A stretch of DNA of 40,666 nt from positions 1-40,666 of the forward strand of contig JACSRQ010000110.1 of the NCBI GenBank assembly GCA_014879675.1. Direction: 5' to 3'. The translations under genes were made by a program, and so were the position numbers. The notes under the pieces are model-generated. The model worked only from the letters and a program-made list of their open reading frames with translations. It did not search any database and was not told the DNA's origin. Positions 23,731-32,237 of the stretch are shown here, one piece after another (position 1 is the first letter of the stretch; the number at the start of each line of letters is the position of its first letter). The stretch comes from Ignavibacteria bacterium (GTDB taxonomy: Bacteria > Bacteroidota > Ignavibacteria > Tepidaquicellales > OLB5).

Positions 23731-25182
23731 TTACTTACTTTCAAGCTCCGCAATTTTTTCATGGATCCACAGCCTATCTGTATATGCGAGATTTACGCTG
23801 TTCAGTTCTTTTTTCACGCCTTCAATGCTTGTTTTACCTGATCCAGTTCTGGCCAAAGCCAGGTGTTTCAGTATATTGATCATAGACAATTGCCTCCGGG
23901 CTGAAATTTCTGAAAGCGTTCTGCTGCCCGAAACAAAATGCCTGAAACTATCTATCATATCAAGCAGCTGTTCGGTAAAATTGAGCTCGTAAAAAGTCTT
24001 AAGCAGCAGATTTTTCACGTCAATTTTAAAGGGTGCGTAGGTAAATGAAATTATGCTGAGAGTTTCAAGAACCTTTTCGAACTCACCTCTCACAAACAAA
24101 AGGCATGCGCGGGAAAATCTTTTTGCATCTTCGCTGTAACCCGGGTATAAACAGCCGGAGAATTTTTCGGAAAGTTCTTCCATGAATTCAGTATCTTTAA
24201 GGCAAATTGATACCAGTACTGAATTCCTGAATGGCGGCATTGGGATTATTCCGTTTTCGAAAATTTCCTTGTTTCTGAAATACTTCCTGTATGAATCCAA
24301 AAGCTCGCCTAAAAGGGAGAGATCGCCCAACTGCGCTTTTTTCAGTATATAACTTTGCTGCCGCGAAAGGAAATTGCTCTTTTCGAGCTTGTTCACATCA
24401 TTAAATATTTCTTCGTATGAGGATTTGAAATATCTATAATACTCTGCAACATCAGGATGAAGTGTAATGAGTATGCAATACACATAATATTTTAAATACC
24501 TGCCAAGCCTGTTCTCTTCAAACTCCAGCCCGCTAATGAGCTTTTCGATATCTACTGATTCAATGAACCTGTTTGCGTTGCTGGATCTGTATTCATAATT
24601 GAACGCATTGAAATTTGTACGCATATCCCTGTTCTGTATCATGATCCACATCAGAGATTGATATGCGAAGTAATTACCTCTTTCAATTATATTTTCACAA
24701 ACATCCTTCTGGTCGTCGGCATTCATTTTAAATTTTATGTAAAGAGTTATTAGCATTATCTTCTTCACGAAGATCATATTATCAAGGCCTTCTTCCTTAT
24801 CCAGGTACGAGTACACCTTCCTGTACAAAACACGGAACTGCCTGCCAAGATTCCTTTCTACAAACTGGGTTAACAGGTTGAAATCAGCTTCGAACCTTTC
24901 ATGCCGGCTCATGATAAATTGATTGCCAAGATGGTTAAGCGCAGAATTGAGCTTTTGGAATTCATTATCATTGTACTTCCTGCCCGGGTAAATGTGCGCA
25001 AAAATGTTCTCCCGCGTGAAGCCCCGGCCTGCAAAGGAAGGATAGAATTTCCTGAGGTACGAATAATACCTTATTACATCTCTGTGTGTATTGTAAAATG
25101 GTGAGCTGATGAATTTTCCGAAGCTCTTGAACTCTTCTGCAGAAAAAGTTCTTAGCAGCGAAATGAGATTAGTAGTAAACAT
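23731..25182 (-). CDS. large alpha-helical protein of unknown function
   Basis: A 483-residue protein with no signal peptide and no membrane helix. It is rich in charged, leucine and aromatic residues and looks almost wholly helical, possibly a TPR-like or HEAT-like solenoid (for example FSRACLLFVRGEFEKVLETLS). The N terminus LISLLRTFSAEEFKSFGKF followed by SSPFYN resembles a group of uncharacterised proteins I associate with Bacteroidota and Ignavibacteria, but I cannot name a family or function. It is monocistronic, divergent from the fibronectin-III gene across 246 bp. Probably cytoplasmic. Confidence 0.75.
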   Translation of the reverse strand: MFTTNLISLLRTFSAEEFKSFGKFISSPFYNTHRDVIRYYSYLRKFYPSFAGRGFTRENIFAHIYPGRKYNDNEFQKLNSALNHLGNQFIMSRHERFEADFNLLTQFVERNLGRQFRVLYRKVYSYLDKEEGLDNMIFVKKIMLITLYIKFKMNADDQKDVCENIIERGNYFAYQSLMWIMIQNRDMRTNFNAFNYEYRSSNANRFIESVDIEKLISGLEFEENRLGRYLKYYVYCILITLHPDVAEYYRYFKSSYEEIFNDVNKLEKSNFLSRQQSYILKKAQLGDLSLLGELLDSYRKYFRNKEIFENGIIPMPPFRNSVLVSICLKDTEFMEELSEKFSGCLYPGYSEDAKRFSRACLLFVRGEFEKVLETLSIISFTYAPFKIDVKNLLLKTFYELNFTEQLLDMIDSFRHFVSGSRTLSEISARRQLSMINILKHLALARTGSGKTSIEGVKKELNSVNLAYTDRLWIHEKIAELESK

Positions 25183-25428
25183 GGCCTGAGGTTATTTGTT
25201 TTTTTAGCTTACCGGATGAAAGTGACCACCAAAAAAACCTGCCATTTGTGAAAGATCTCAAAGGAAGACCTGTATGACAAAAATAGCTTATTTTTTGTCG
25301 TTTTCCTACATTTTTATGCTTCCACACCCGGATTTCAGTGGTAGAAAACCCAAAAACTTTCTTTGTTTTACCCGAATACCCAATTGTATTTTTGTATTAT
25401 CACAATAACAATTTTTCATTTCTGAACC

Positions 25429-26049
25429 ATGTTAAAGAAAGTTAAGCTTGGGCTGCGTGAACTTGATACCCGTTCCAAAGCGGATAAAGCAAGGGATATT
25501 ATCAGCCGCCTCGAAGGCAACCCCATGTTCCCAACCCCCGAACCATCGCTGGTTGAAATAATGGAGCTTGTTGATATGATGGAACTGAAAAAAAGAGAGC
25601 TTGAGCTTGAGCGGGAAAAGACGCACCGCAAAACATGTGAAGTTAAGCAGGCAGAATCTGAGCTTGATAAAAAGCTATGGCAGCTTGCAGTATATATTGA
25701 AAGCAGCGCTAAGGGAAATACTGAAATTATAAAAAGCGCCGGGCTGGATGTACGTGCCGACCCAAAGCCGCTTGGAGTTCCGGGAAGAGTCACCATCATA
25801 TCAGTCAGAGAAACGGGCAACCCCGGTGAGATCAAGCTGATATGGGATAAGGTTCACGGGGCGAGAGTTTATAATGTTGAGCTTAGCGGAAAAACTAATT
25901 TGCGCTGGCAGATGTATGACGCTACAACAAGGACCAGGACAACTATTGAACACCTCAAAAGCGGTACACAATACTGGTTCAGGGTACAGGCTGTAGGTTC
26001 TGCAGGCAAAGGAGAATTCAGCGAAGCAGTTGTAAGATTTGCACCATAA
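25429..26049 (+). CDS. fibronectin type III protein with helical N-terminal domain
   Basis: A 206-residue protein. Residues 1-115 are helical and highly charged, with a likely coiled coil around KKRELELEREKTHRKTCEVK. Residues about 118-205 are a fibronectin type III domain (GEIKLIWDKVHGARVYNVEL, TTIEHLKSGTQYWFRVQAVG, GEFSEAVV). No signal peptide is visible, although the next gene, 31 bp downstream, encodes a secreted T9SS protein. The N-terminal half matches a type I recall in other Bacteroidota fn3 proteins, with a pattern of helix, PTPEPSL and a second helix, but its role is unknown to me. Possibly structural or scaffold-like. Confidence 0.75.
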   Translation: MLKKVKLGLRELDTRSKADKARDIISRLEGNPMFPTPEPSLVEIMELVDMMELKKRELELEREKTHRKTCEVKQAESELDKKLWQLAVYIESSAKGNTEIIKSAGLDVRADPKPLGVPGRVTIISVRETGNPGEIKLIWDKVHGARVYNVELSGKTNLRWQMYDATTRTRTTIEHLKSGTQYWFRVQAVGSAGKGEFSEAVVRFAP

Positions 26050-26080
26050 AATATCTAATAAAAAATTAATAATTACGCCA

Positions 26081-27901
26081 ATGAAACTGAAAACATTTTA
26101 CATTCTGATGATCTTATTCTTATTGCTGCCGGCAGTTACCGCGCAGGATAATCCCGGCGGTCAGTTCCGCAGCAATCCGCCATCTTCAATTGAAACAGGA
26201 AGGGAATCATATTTCGAAAGGGGGCCATTGTTCTCTCCGGATATGGAGCAAAGGCTTAAGGCAGCACAGGAAAGCGGAAACACCTCAGAGGCCGAGAGGC
26301 TGATGAATGAAATGTACTCTAATGTACCGGATGAATATCTTTATAAAACAGATTTTACAGGCAGCAGGCCCGAACCGGTAAGGAATGTTGAACCACCGTT
26401 TATCAGCGACTGGTACACCAGTGATGTTTCTGTGTACAGCGGGGATATCAAATACGGTAATCCATATTTCAGGCAAATGGATATGAAAATGGGAGAAGAC
26501 GGCAATATGTACATTGCTTTTAACAGGGCTTCTATAACAGGCGCAACAGGAAGGATCGATGTGTACAGGTCATCAAACGGAGGAGCAAGCTGGGTTTATA
26601 CCCAGGGATTGCTGTATACATCAGGCGCATATATTGGTACTGTAAGTTTACTGGTCGAACAACGGGATGAAGGTAATAACCCGGATTCGATAAGGATATT
26701 TGTGTTCTTTACAAAAAGCGCAACCGAAAACAATGACAACGCTGTTCTGGCATACGGAAGCTGGAGGAGAACCGGCGCCGGATGGTATGCAGGTGAAATT
26801 GCAGCACCGCCTTCAGGTCAGGAATTCTCATTCGTTTCTGCGGCCAGCGATGGCGCTTTTTATAACTCAAGCACATGGATAGGCGCTTTCTGCACACAAT
26901 CAAACAACGCATTAACTACAACCAACGATTTCAAGTATTACCGCAGTCTGGATTGGGGTGTAACGTGGACCGGTGTAACAATCAGTACAGCATACAACGA
27001 TTTCTATCCAAGTGCAGAGCTGAGGCCATCTACAACATTCACATCTGATTCTGTTTGGATAGCAGTTGAAAGGAGATTATCTTCCACTCAATATGAGATC
27101 AGGATAATCAGAACTCCATGGACTCCAACCGCATCTTCAAATACATATTTTGTTACAAGCGGTGGATCAAATATATATTATGAAAAACCGGCACTCACAG
27201 TAAAGCAGAACCGAAGCTGTGACTCGGCAATGTTTACAACCACACGGGATGGCTATGCATATTATTACTTCACAACCAATGGCGGCGCTTCGTGGAGCGT
27301 GCAGGCAAATCTTGGAGGTACATCAAACGGAAATAACAAATCATTTACATGGTGCTCGTCTAGTCCCGCCGGGCCAAATCATTTCGTAGCGATCTGGGTA
27401 TCCAGTGATGGCGATTCTCTCAATCTGCGCCGGGGAGTACTGGATCAGATGGGAACAAATGTATATAAAAGGAACAGCAACGGTACTTCTACTTCAATAT
27501 CTCCAACATGTATGATATATAATCCCTCAGCAGGAATTAATTACTCAGCAATAGGTTATGCCGGATTTGGGCCCACAAATATTTACACCAATCAGGAAAA
27601 CCTGCTGACCGGACTTGAACCAATATCAACAGTTGCAGAGAGGTTTGAGTTGGGCCAAAACTATCCAAATCCGTTTAACCCGGTTACTACAATAACCTTC
27701 TCGCTTCCAAAAGCCGGGTATGTAAATATTACTGTTTATGATGCCGCCGGAAGAGAAGCTGCATCTTTGCTTAACAATGAGCTTGGTACGGGAACATACA
27801 AAATAGACTTTAATGCAGGTAAACTGGCAAGCGGTGTGTATTTCTATAGATTAGTAACTGATGGTTTCACGGATGTGAAGAAAATGGTGCTGATCAAGTA
27901 A
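26081..27901 (+). CDS. Asp-box (BNR-like) T9SS surface protein
   Basis: A 606-residue secreted protein. The ATG at 26081 gives a signal peptide (MKLKTFYILMILFLLLPAVTAQ); an upstream in-frame start at 26039 overlaps the previous gene and spoils the signal. After a proline- and charge-rich region (residues 22-110) the central part shows Asp-box-like hairpins (YRSSNGGASWVY, YRSLDWGVTWTG, YFTTNGGASWSV), as in sialidase-type propellers, but no sialidase arginine triad or FRIP motif is apparent. The last 80 residues are the T9SS sorting domain (ELGQNYPNPFNPVTTITF to KKMVLIK). A terminator follows. Function beyond surface binding is not readable. Confidence 0.78.
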   Translation: MKLKTFYILMILFLLLPAVTAQDNPGGQFRSNPPSSIETGRESYFERGPLFSPDMEQRLKAAQESGNTSEAERLMNEMYSNVPDEYLYKTDFTGSRPEPVRNVEPPFISDWYTSDVSVYSGDIKYGNPYFRQMDMKMGEDGNMYIAFNRASITGATGRIDVYRSSNGGASWVYTQGLLYTSGAYIGTVSLLVEQRDEGNNPDSIRIFVFFTKSATENNDNAVLAYGSWRRTGAGWYAGEIAAPPSGQEFSFVSAASDGAFYNSSTWIGAFCTQSNNALTTTNDFKYYRSLDWGVTWTGVTISTAYNDFYPSAELRPSTTFTSDSVWIAVERRLSSTQYEIRIIRTPWTPTASSNTYFVTSGGSNIYYEKPALTVKQNRSCDSAMFTTTRDGYAYYYFTTNGGASWSVQANLGGTSNGNNKSFTWCSSSPAGPNHFVAIWVSSDGDSLNLRRGVLDQMGTNVYKRNSNGTSTSISPTCMIYNPSAGINYSAIGYAGFGPTNIYTNQENLLTGLEPISTVAERFELGQNYPNPFNPVTTITFSLPKAGYVNITVYDAAGREAASLLNNELGTGTYKIDFNAGKLASGVYFYRLVTDGFTDVKKMVLIK

Positions 27902-27993
27902 CGCAGGTACAAAGCAAAATTTTCCGGCAGGGCAGCATACCGGAATTTTCATAACAGGGATATTAACCATATTCCATCAAATCACTTGTTCTC

Positions 27994-28027
27994 TGGCCGG
28001 AGGTTCCCCGCCTCCGGCCATTTTATT
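27994..28027 (+). terminator. intrinsic terminator
   Basis: A perfect 10-bp stem (TGGCCGGAGG / CCTCCGGCCA) with a 7-nt loop and TTTTATT, 93 bp after the Asp-box gene. Confidence 0.85.
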
Positions 28028-28055
28028 GATGGCGGATCCAATTCGTGCTATTTCA

Positions 28056-28084
28056 TTGTTAATCATACCACTATTAACTAACTT
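28056..28084 (+). promoter_or_regulatory. sigma70-type promoter of ftsY
   Basis: TTGTTA (28056-28061), 17-bp spacer, TAACTT (28079-28084); transcription would start near 28091, only about 15 nt before the ATG. Confidence 0.5.
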
Positions 28085-28105
28085 TGCTCTTAATCAATAC
28101 AAATT

Positions 28106-29029
28106 ATGGGACTTTTTGATAAATTAAAGCAGGGTTTGAAGAAAACCCATGAAAATATATTCAATAAACTGGATAACCTAGTTAATGCCAAAAGCGATAT
28201 TGATGACGATTTTCTGGATAACCTCGAAGAAATACTGCTGAGCTCTGATGTGGGTGTAAATACTTCTGAGAAGATAATACAAAATCTCAAAGAGCGGGTG
28301 AAGGAAGAAAAATACCAGCGCACCGATCAGCTTAAAGCGATCTTAAGGGACGAACTTAAGAAGGTATTCATAACCGGCAATGAACAGAAAAAGGATCCGT
28401 TCAAAGTTGAAAAGAAACCATACGTTATTATAGTAGTGGGTGTCAACGGTGTCGGAAAAACTACATCAATTGGCAAGCTTGCGTACAATTACAAAAATGC
28501 TGGTTATTCCGTTCTGATTGGCGCTGCGGATACTTTCCGCGCCGCTGCGAACGAACAGCTTGAAACCTGGGCAAAAAGATCGGGTACAGAAATTATCCAG
28601 CTTGCACAGGGCAGCGACCCAAGCGCGGTTGTGTATAATACAATCCAATCAGGCATTGCCAAAGGATATGATGTTGTGATAATTGATACTGCCGGCCGCC
28701 TTCATACCAAGATTAACCTGATGGAAGAGCTTGGCAAGATCAACCGCGTAATACAAAAACAAATTCCCGAAGGCCCTGACGAGGTATTTCTCGTTCTTGA
28801 CGCAACCACCGGACAAAATGGTATGGTGCAGGCAAGGGAGTTCAGTAATTCAATCCCATTAACCGGACTAATACTGACAAAGCTGGATGGAACTGCAAAA
28901 GGCGGCATAGTGCTTAAGATAAGCAATGAAATGAAAATTCCCGTTAAGTATATTGGCGTGGGTGAACAGATCGATGACCTGCAGGTATTCGATAAAGAAA
29001 GCTTCGTACACGCATTGCTTGAGGATTGA
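28106..29029 (+). CDS. ftsY: signal recognition particle receptor
   Basis: FtsY is the SRP receptor GTPase that docks ribosome-SRP complexes at the inner membrane for co-translational insertion. The 307-residue protein is a compact NG form with no long acidic A domain. The N terminus MGLFDKLKQGLKKT is the usual membrane-targeting helix. Helical N domain to about residue 95, then the G domain: P-loop GVNGVGKT (residues 112-119), DTFRAAANEQL, DTAGRL (194-199) and TKLDGTAKGG starting at 258. All GTPase motifs are intact. No Shine-Dalgarno; it has a plausible promoter directly upstream. The neighbouring mutL is separated by a repeat-flanked gap. Confidence 0.96.
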   Translation: MGLFDKLKQGLKKTHENIFNKLDNLVNAKSDIDDDFLDNLEEILLSSDVGVNTSEKIIQNLKERVKEEKYQRTDQLKAILRDELKKVFITGNEQKKDPFKVEKKPYVIIVVGVNGVGKTTSIGKLAYNYKNAGYSVLIGAADTFRAAANEQLETWAKRSGTEIIQLAQGSDPSAVVYNTIQSGIAKGYDVVIIDTAGRLHTKINLMEELGKINRVIQKQIPEGPDEVFLVLDATTGQNGMVQAREFSNSIPLTGLILTKLDGTAKGGIVLKISNEMKIPVKYIGVGEQIDDLQVFDKESFVHALLED

Positions 29030-29032
29030 TAA

Positions 29033-29173
29033 ATCCTGAGCGAGTGCCGAAGGCAGGAGAGAAGGATCCCATTAGGTTAGCTTTAAAAACTGGAATCAAT
29101 TTTGTTTTTACAATTTATCAGAGTTATTTAAAATTTATCATATTAAAATCAGATCCTTCACTGCGTTCAGGAT
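29033..29173. repeat. inverted-repeat-flanked 141-bp element between ftsY and mutL
   Basis: The left end reads ATCCTGAGCGAGTG...GAAGGATC (29033-29068). The right end, GATCCTTC followed by ACTGCGTTCAGGAT (29152-29173), is its inverted counterpart. The left end starts 4 bp after the ftsY stop; the right end finishes inside the mutL start codon (29172-29174). The size and inverted ends resemble a miniature inverted-repeat element, but no target-site duplication is evident. Confidence 0.6.
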
Positions 29174-31037
29174 GATAGGCAACCAAATCAAAATATTACC
29201 CCAGTTCATAGCTAACCGCATAGCGGCAGGCGAAGTTGTGGGCAGACCTGAAGCAGTTGTAAAAGAGCTGATAGAAAACTCGCTCGATGCCGGCGCTAAG
29301 CATATTCAGCTTATAGTTCGCGATGCAGGCAAGGCGCTGATACAGGTGATTGATGACGGCAGCGGAATGAATGAGGATGATGCGATACTCAGCTTTCAGC
29401 GGCACGCTACCAGCAAAATTTCCGAAGCTGATGACCTTGAGCATATCAGCACACTTGGGTTCCGCGGTGAAGCGCTGGCATCAATATCCGCTGTGGCACA
29501 GGTCGAGCTTAAAACTAAACGCACGGGCGACGAGCTGGGCACACTTCTTAAAAATCATGGCAGCGAGATCACAGAACACTCTAAGGTTCAGTGTGAAAAA
29601 GGGACTTCGATCGCAGTAAGAAACCTGTTCTATAATACACCCGCAAGGCGGAATTTCCTTAAGACCAATCAAACCGAGTTTAAACATATTTACGAGACTT
29701 TTGTTAGGCTGGCAATATCGAACCATAATATTGCATTCACTTTCATTAATGAAGATGAAGAGCTGTTTGATATTCCCGGCGCCGACCTGAAAACAAGGCT
29801 TACGCAGATCTATGGTGCGGAATTTACGGAGAACCTCCTGGAGGTAGAGTATATTCATGAATTGCTCTCGCTTCGTGGATTTGTATCAAAGCCCAGCTTC
29901 ACCAAAAAAAGCAAGCAGGACCAGAACCTTTTCCTCAACGGCCGCTATGTGGTAAGCAAAGCGCTTTCGTTCGCAGTGCATACGGCTTATGAAGATCTTA
30001 TAGATAAAGGCGACTATCCGAATTTTTACATCTTCCTGAATATTGACCCCGCAAAGTTCGATATAAACGTTCATCCCTCAAAGCTGGAAGTGAAGTTCGA
30101 AGAAGAACGCGCTCTGTTCAGCTTTGTGCGCAAGGGCGTATGGAGCACGCTCGAAAAAAATGATCTGATATTCAGCGCGAAGCTTCCCGATACGGGCGAT
30201 TCACAGCAATTCGGCAAACGCCCCGCGTATAACGCCAATATTTTTTCATCTTCCTCGTTTACTAAAAATACCGGCGGCTCGTCAAGCGGATTTACATTCA
30301 AAAAACATGAAGGACCAAACCGCGACGATACCGTAATCCACGAGATGTTCGGCGATAGAACCGAAGAACAAAAAGAAGCTACGGCTGAAGAGCTGCTGAA
30401 GCAGGCGGAAGATGTACTGCAAGGCAAGCTGCATAAACACAGCGATACTGATAGCCTTGTTAACAAAAGCGAGATATGGCAGTTCCAGAAAAAGTATATA
30501 ATGTACCAGCTCGATAGCACGTTAATGATTATCGACCAGCATGCGGCGCATGAACGCATTCTGTACGAGCTTGCTATTGACCGCCTGAACTCAAACGCGA
30601 ACTTAACGCAGCAACTGCTGATTCCGATATATGTTGAGCTGAATCCCGTAGATTACGAAGTGGCGAGATCCATAGAAAAAGAGCTTGGCGCGCTTGGATT
30701 TGATATTGAGCTGCAATCGAAACGCAGGGTTAAGATAAAAGGAATACCTTCTGATGTTAGAATTGGCGATGAAGGAAAAATAATGCAGGAGCTCATCGAC
30801 CAGTTCAAGGAATATGATATTAAGCTGAATCTCGAAAAAAGGGATAACCTTGCAAAATCATACGCCTGCAAGCATGCGATAAAAGCGGGTGATTATCTTT
30901 CGGAAGGGGAGATGTTGAACTTGATCGATAAATTATTTTCAGTAAAGATGCCATATGTTTGTCCGCACGGCAGGCCCACAATTGTAAAGCTCTCCATGGA
31001 TGAGCTTGATAAGATGTTTTATAGAACTGGTATATAA
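29172..31037 (+). CDS. mutL: DNA mismatch repair protein MutL (endonuclease type)
   Basis: MutL couples mismatch recognition by MutS to strand incision. The 621-residue protein has the GHKL ATPase N-terminal domain with E35 in ENSLDAG, DDGSGM and GFRGEALASIS, then a linker of low complexity (about residues 345-440). The C-terminal dimerisation domain carries the endonuclease motif DQHAAHERILYE (residues 455-466), ACKHAIKAG and CPHGRP, so this MutL should nick DNA itself, as in bacteria without MutH. The ATG at 29172 fits the family N terminus and no alternative start exists. There is no ribosome-binding site: an AGG directly abuts the ATG, which is supplied by the end of a repeat. Confidence 0.95.
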   Translation: MIGNQIKILPQFIANRIAAGEVVGRPEAVVKELIENSLDAGAKHIQLIVRDAGKALIQVIDDGSGMNEDDAILSFQRHATSKISEADDLEHISTLGFRGEALASISAVAQVELKTKRTGDELGTLLKNHGSEITEHSKVQCEKGTSIAVRNLFYNTPARRNFLKTNQTEFKHIYETFVRLAISNHNIAFTFINEDEELFDIPGADLKTRLTQIYGAEFTENLLEVEYIHELLSLRGFVSKPSFTKKSKQDQNLFLNGRYVVSKALSFAVHTAYEDLIDKGDYPNFYIFLNIDPAKFDINVHPSKLEVKFEEERALFSFVRKGVWSTLEKNDLIFSAKLPDTGDSQQFGKRPAYNANIFSSSSFTKNTGGSSSGFTFKKHEGPNRDDTVIHEMFGDRTEEQKEATAEELLKQAEDVLQGKLHKHSDTDSLVNKSEIWQFQKKYIMYQLDSTLMIIDQHAAHERILYELAIDRLNSNANLTQQLLIPIYVELNPVDYEVARSIEKELGALGFDIELQSKRRVKIKGIPSDVRIGDEGKIMQELIDQFKEYDIKLNLEKRDNLAKSYACKHAIKAGDYLSEGEMLNLIDKLFSVKMPYVCPHGRPTIVKLSMDELDKMFYRTGI

Positions 31038-31040
31038 TTC

Positions 31041-31147
31041 ATTCCCGCGCAGGCGGGCGTAATCCATTCCCGCAAAGGTGGGAATCTATCTCTTTTATTC
31101 CCGCGAAGGCGGGAATCTATCTCTTTTATTCCCGCGAAGGCGGGAAT
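31041..31147. repeat. four tandem hairpins, 31-bp period
   Basis: Units beginning ATTCCCGC at 31041, 31066, 31097 and 31128. The last two contain an identical 20-bp hairpin (ATTCCCGC-GAAG-GCGGGAAT) separated by CTATCTCTTTT, a 31-bp period; unit 2 has a compatible pair of changes and unit 1 is shorter and degenerate. The array begins 4 bp after the mutL stop. Confidence 0.85.
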
Positions 31148-31251
31148 CTCTATCTCAGTAAACACGCCTAAGTAAAAATCCCCATCGAAAATTTTCTCAG
31201 TAGAATTACTAATTTACAATCCTGTTTAAAAGTATTCCCCATGATCTGCTC

Positions 31252-31293
31252 CCCACTGTCAGAGCCAGTCCTACGGCTTCTAAAGGGGGATTT
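31252..31293. repeat. dispersed repeat, copy 2
   Basis: Partner of the repeat at 12049-12090, with the same order of CCCACTG, CCAGTCCTACGGC and AGGGGGATTTGAA. It ends a few bases from the stop of the convergent HAD-like gene. Confidence 0.65.
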
Positions 31294-31301
31294 GAAACAA
31301 C

Positions 31302-32237
31302 TCAGCTATTTTTCCTTATTGTATCAGGCAGCTTATCAATTGAATCTATCATGAACGCAATACCATTGAATTCATCCTTGCTCAAATGATCTCTCACCCA
31401 TTGGGGAGTATGTTTATGCAGCCTCTGTATAACTTTCAGTTTGCTGAACCGTTTATCATTCACTCTTAGATAAAGCGGCAGCGCGAGATCAAGCGAGAAC
31501 ACATCGCCGATAACAAAATCCGGCATTTCCTTCAGAAGTATATTGAAATAATTGCTCCTTCTCAGGCCCACTTTGTACCGCTCAGTGATCTCATAGTGCT
31601 CCGGCACTTCGGTGAAACTGTTATCAATAACAAATTTCCTCGCATCGCCAATTGCATGCAGCCTGCCCCTGATGATCGACTTTTCATTGGTTACAGTTTG
31701 TCCTGCCTTGCGGAACAGGTGCTCAATTTTTTCCGTCTTAGAGTTTGAGGCAACAACAATTTCCACACCCGCGGAATTCAACGCTTTTACAATTTCTCCC
31801 GCATTATCAATTGGCTTTAGCTTACCTTCAAGCTTGAATTGTGAAGTTGACTTCAAAAAACAATCGTTTGAAAATTCCGCCAGCGTCATTTTACCTTTTG
31901 TCTCAATTGCTTCTTTTATTCTAGCCAGCTCCTGCTTAAAATGCGAATACGATTTTTTGCTTGCAGCCTTGCCTATGTAATCGAATATCGCATTGTTATC
32001 ACCGAACGGGTCTTCCTGGTAATAACATGATACCGCGTTATTACTGAACCATCCATACTCATACGGAGTTGAGTCCATTTCCTTCTTGCTTTCCTGCAGA
32101 AGAGCATCTATAGTTTCAGGTCTGTCTCCGCTAAATGAGGCGGCTGCATTCAATATGTAGTTCCAAACATATGTTGCTTCTGCATCCTGGTTGGTCCATA
32201 CTCCGTCAAAATCAGAAATCAATTTTACAATAGGCAT
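31302..32237 (-). CDS. HAD-superfamily phosphatase-like protein
   Basis: A 311-residue cytoplasmic protein with HAD motifs: motif I DFDGVWTN (nucleophile D9, acid D11), motif II in IVVASNSKTEK, and motif IV VIGDVFSLDLALP carrying the metal-binding aspartates. A large helical cap (about residues 20-150) separates motifs I and II. The substrate is unknown; a sugar or small phosphate ester is typical for the superfamily. The start MPIVKLISDFDG is right at the first strand, as expected. It is divergent from the MFS gene across 80 bp. Confidence 0.75.
   Translation of the reverse strand: MPIVKLISDFDGVWTNQDAEATYVWNYILNAAASFSGDRPETIDALLQESKKEMDSTPYEYGWFSNNAVSCYYQEDPFGDNNAIFDYIGKAASKKSYSHFKQELARIKEAIETKGKMTLAEFSNDCFLKSTSQFKLEGKLKPIDNAGEIVKALNSAGVEIVVASNSKTEKIEHLFRKAGQTVTNEKSIIRGRLHAIGDARKFVIDNSFTEVPEHYEITERYKVGLRRSNYFNILLKEMPDFVIGDVFSLDLALPLYLRVNDKRFSKLKVIQRLHKHTPQWVRDHLSKDEFNGIAFMIDSIDKLPDTIRKNS

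Noticed and set aside
26039-26080. Longer start for the Asp-box protein
   Set aside because: It would overlap the fn3 gene and put 14 polar residues before a clean signal peptide starting at 26081.
30071-30559. Antisense frame of 162 codons in mutL
   Set aside because: Serine/cysteine-rich mirror of the MutL linker and endonuclease region; no start signals.
31041-31147. CRISPR array
   Set aside because: The 11-bp linkers between hairpins are the same in each unit, so there are no spacers.
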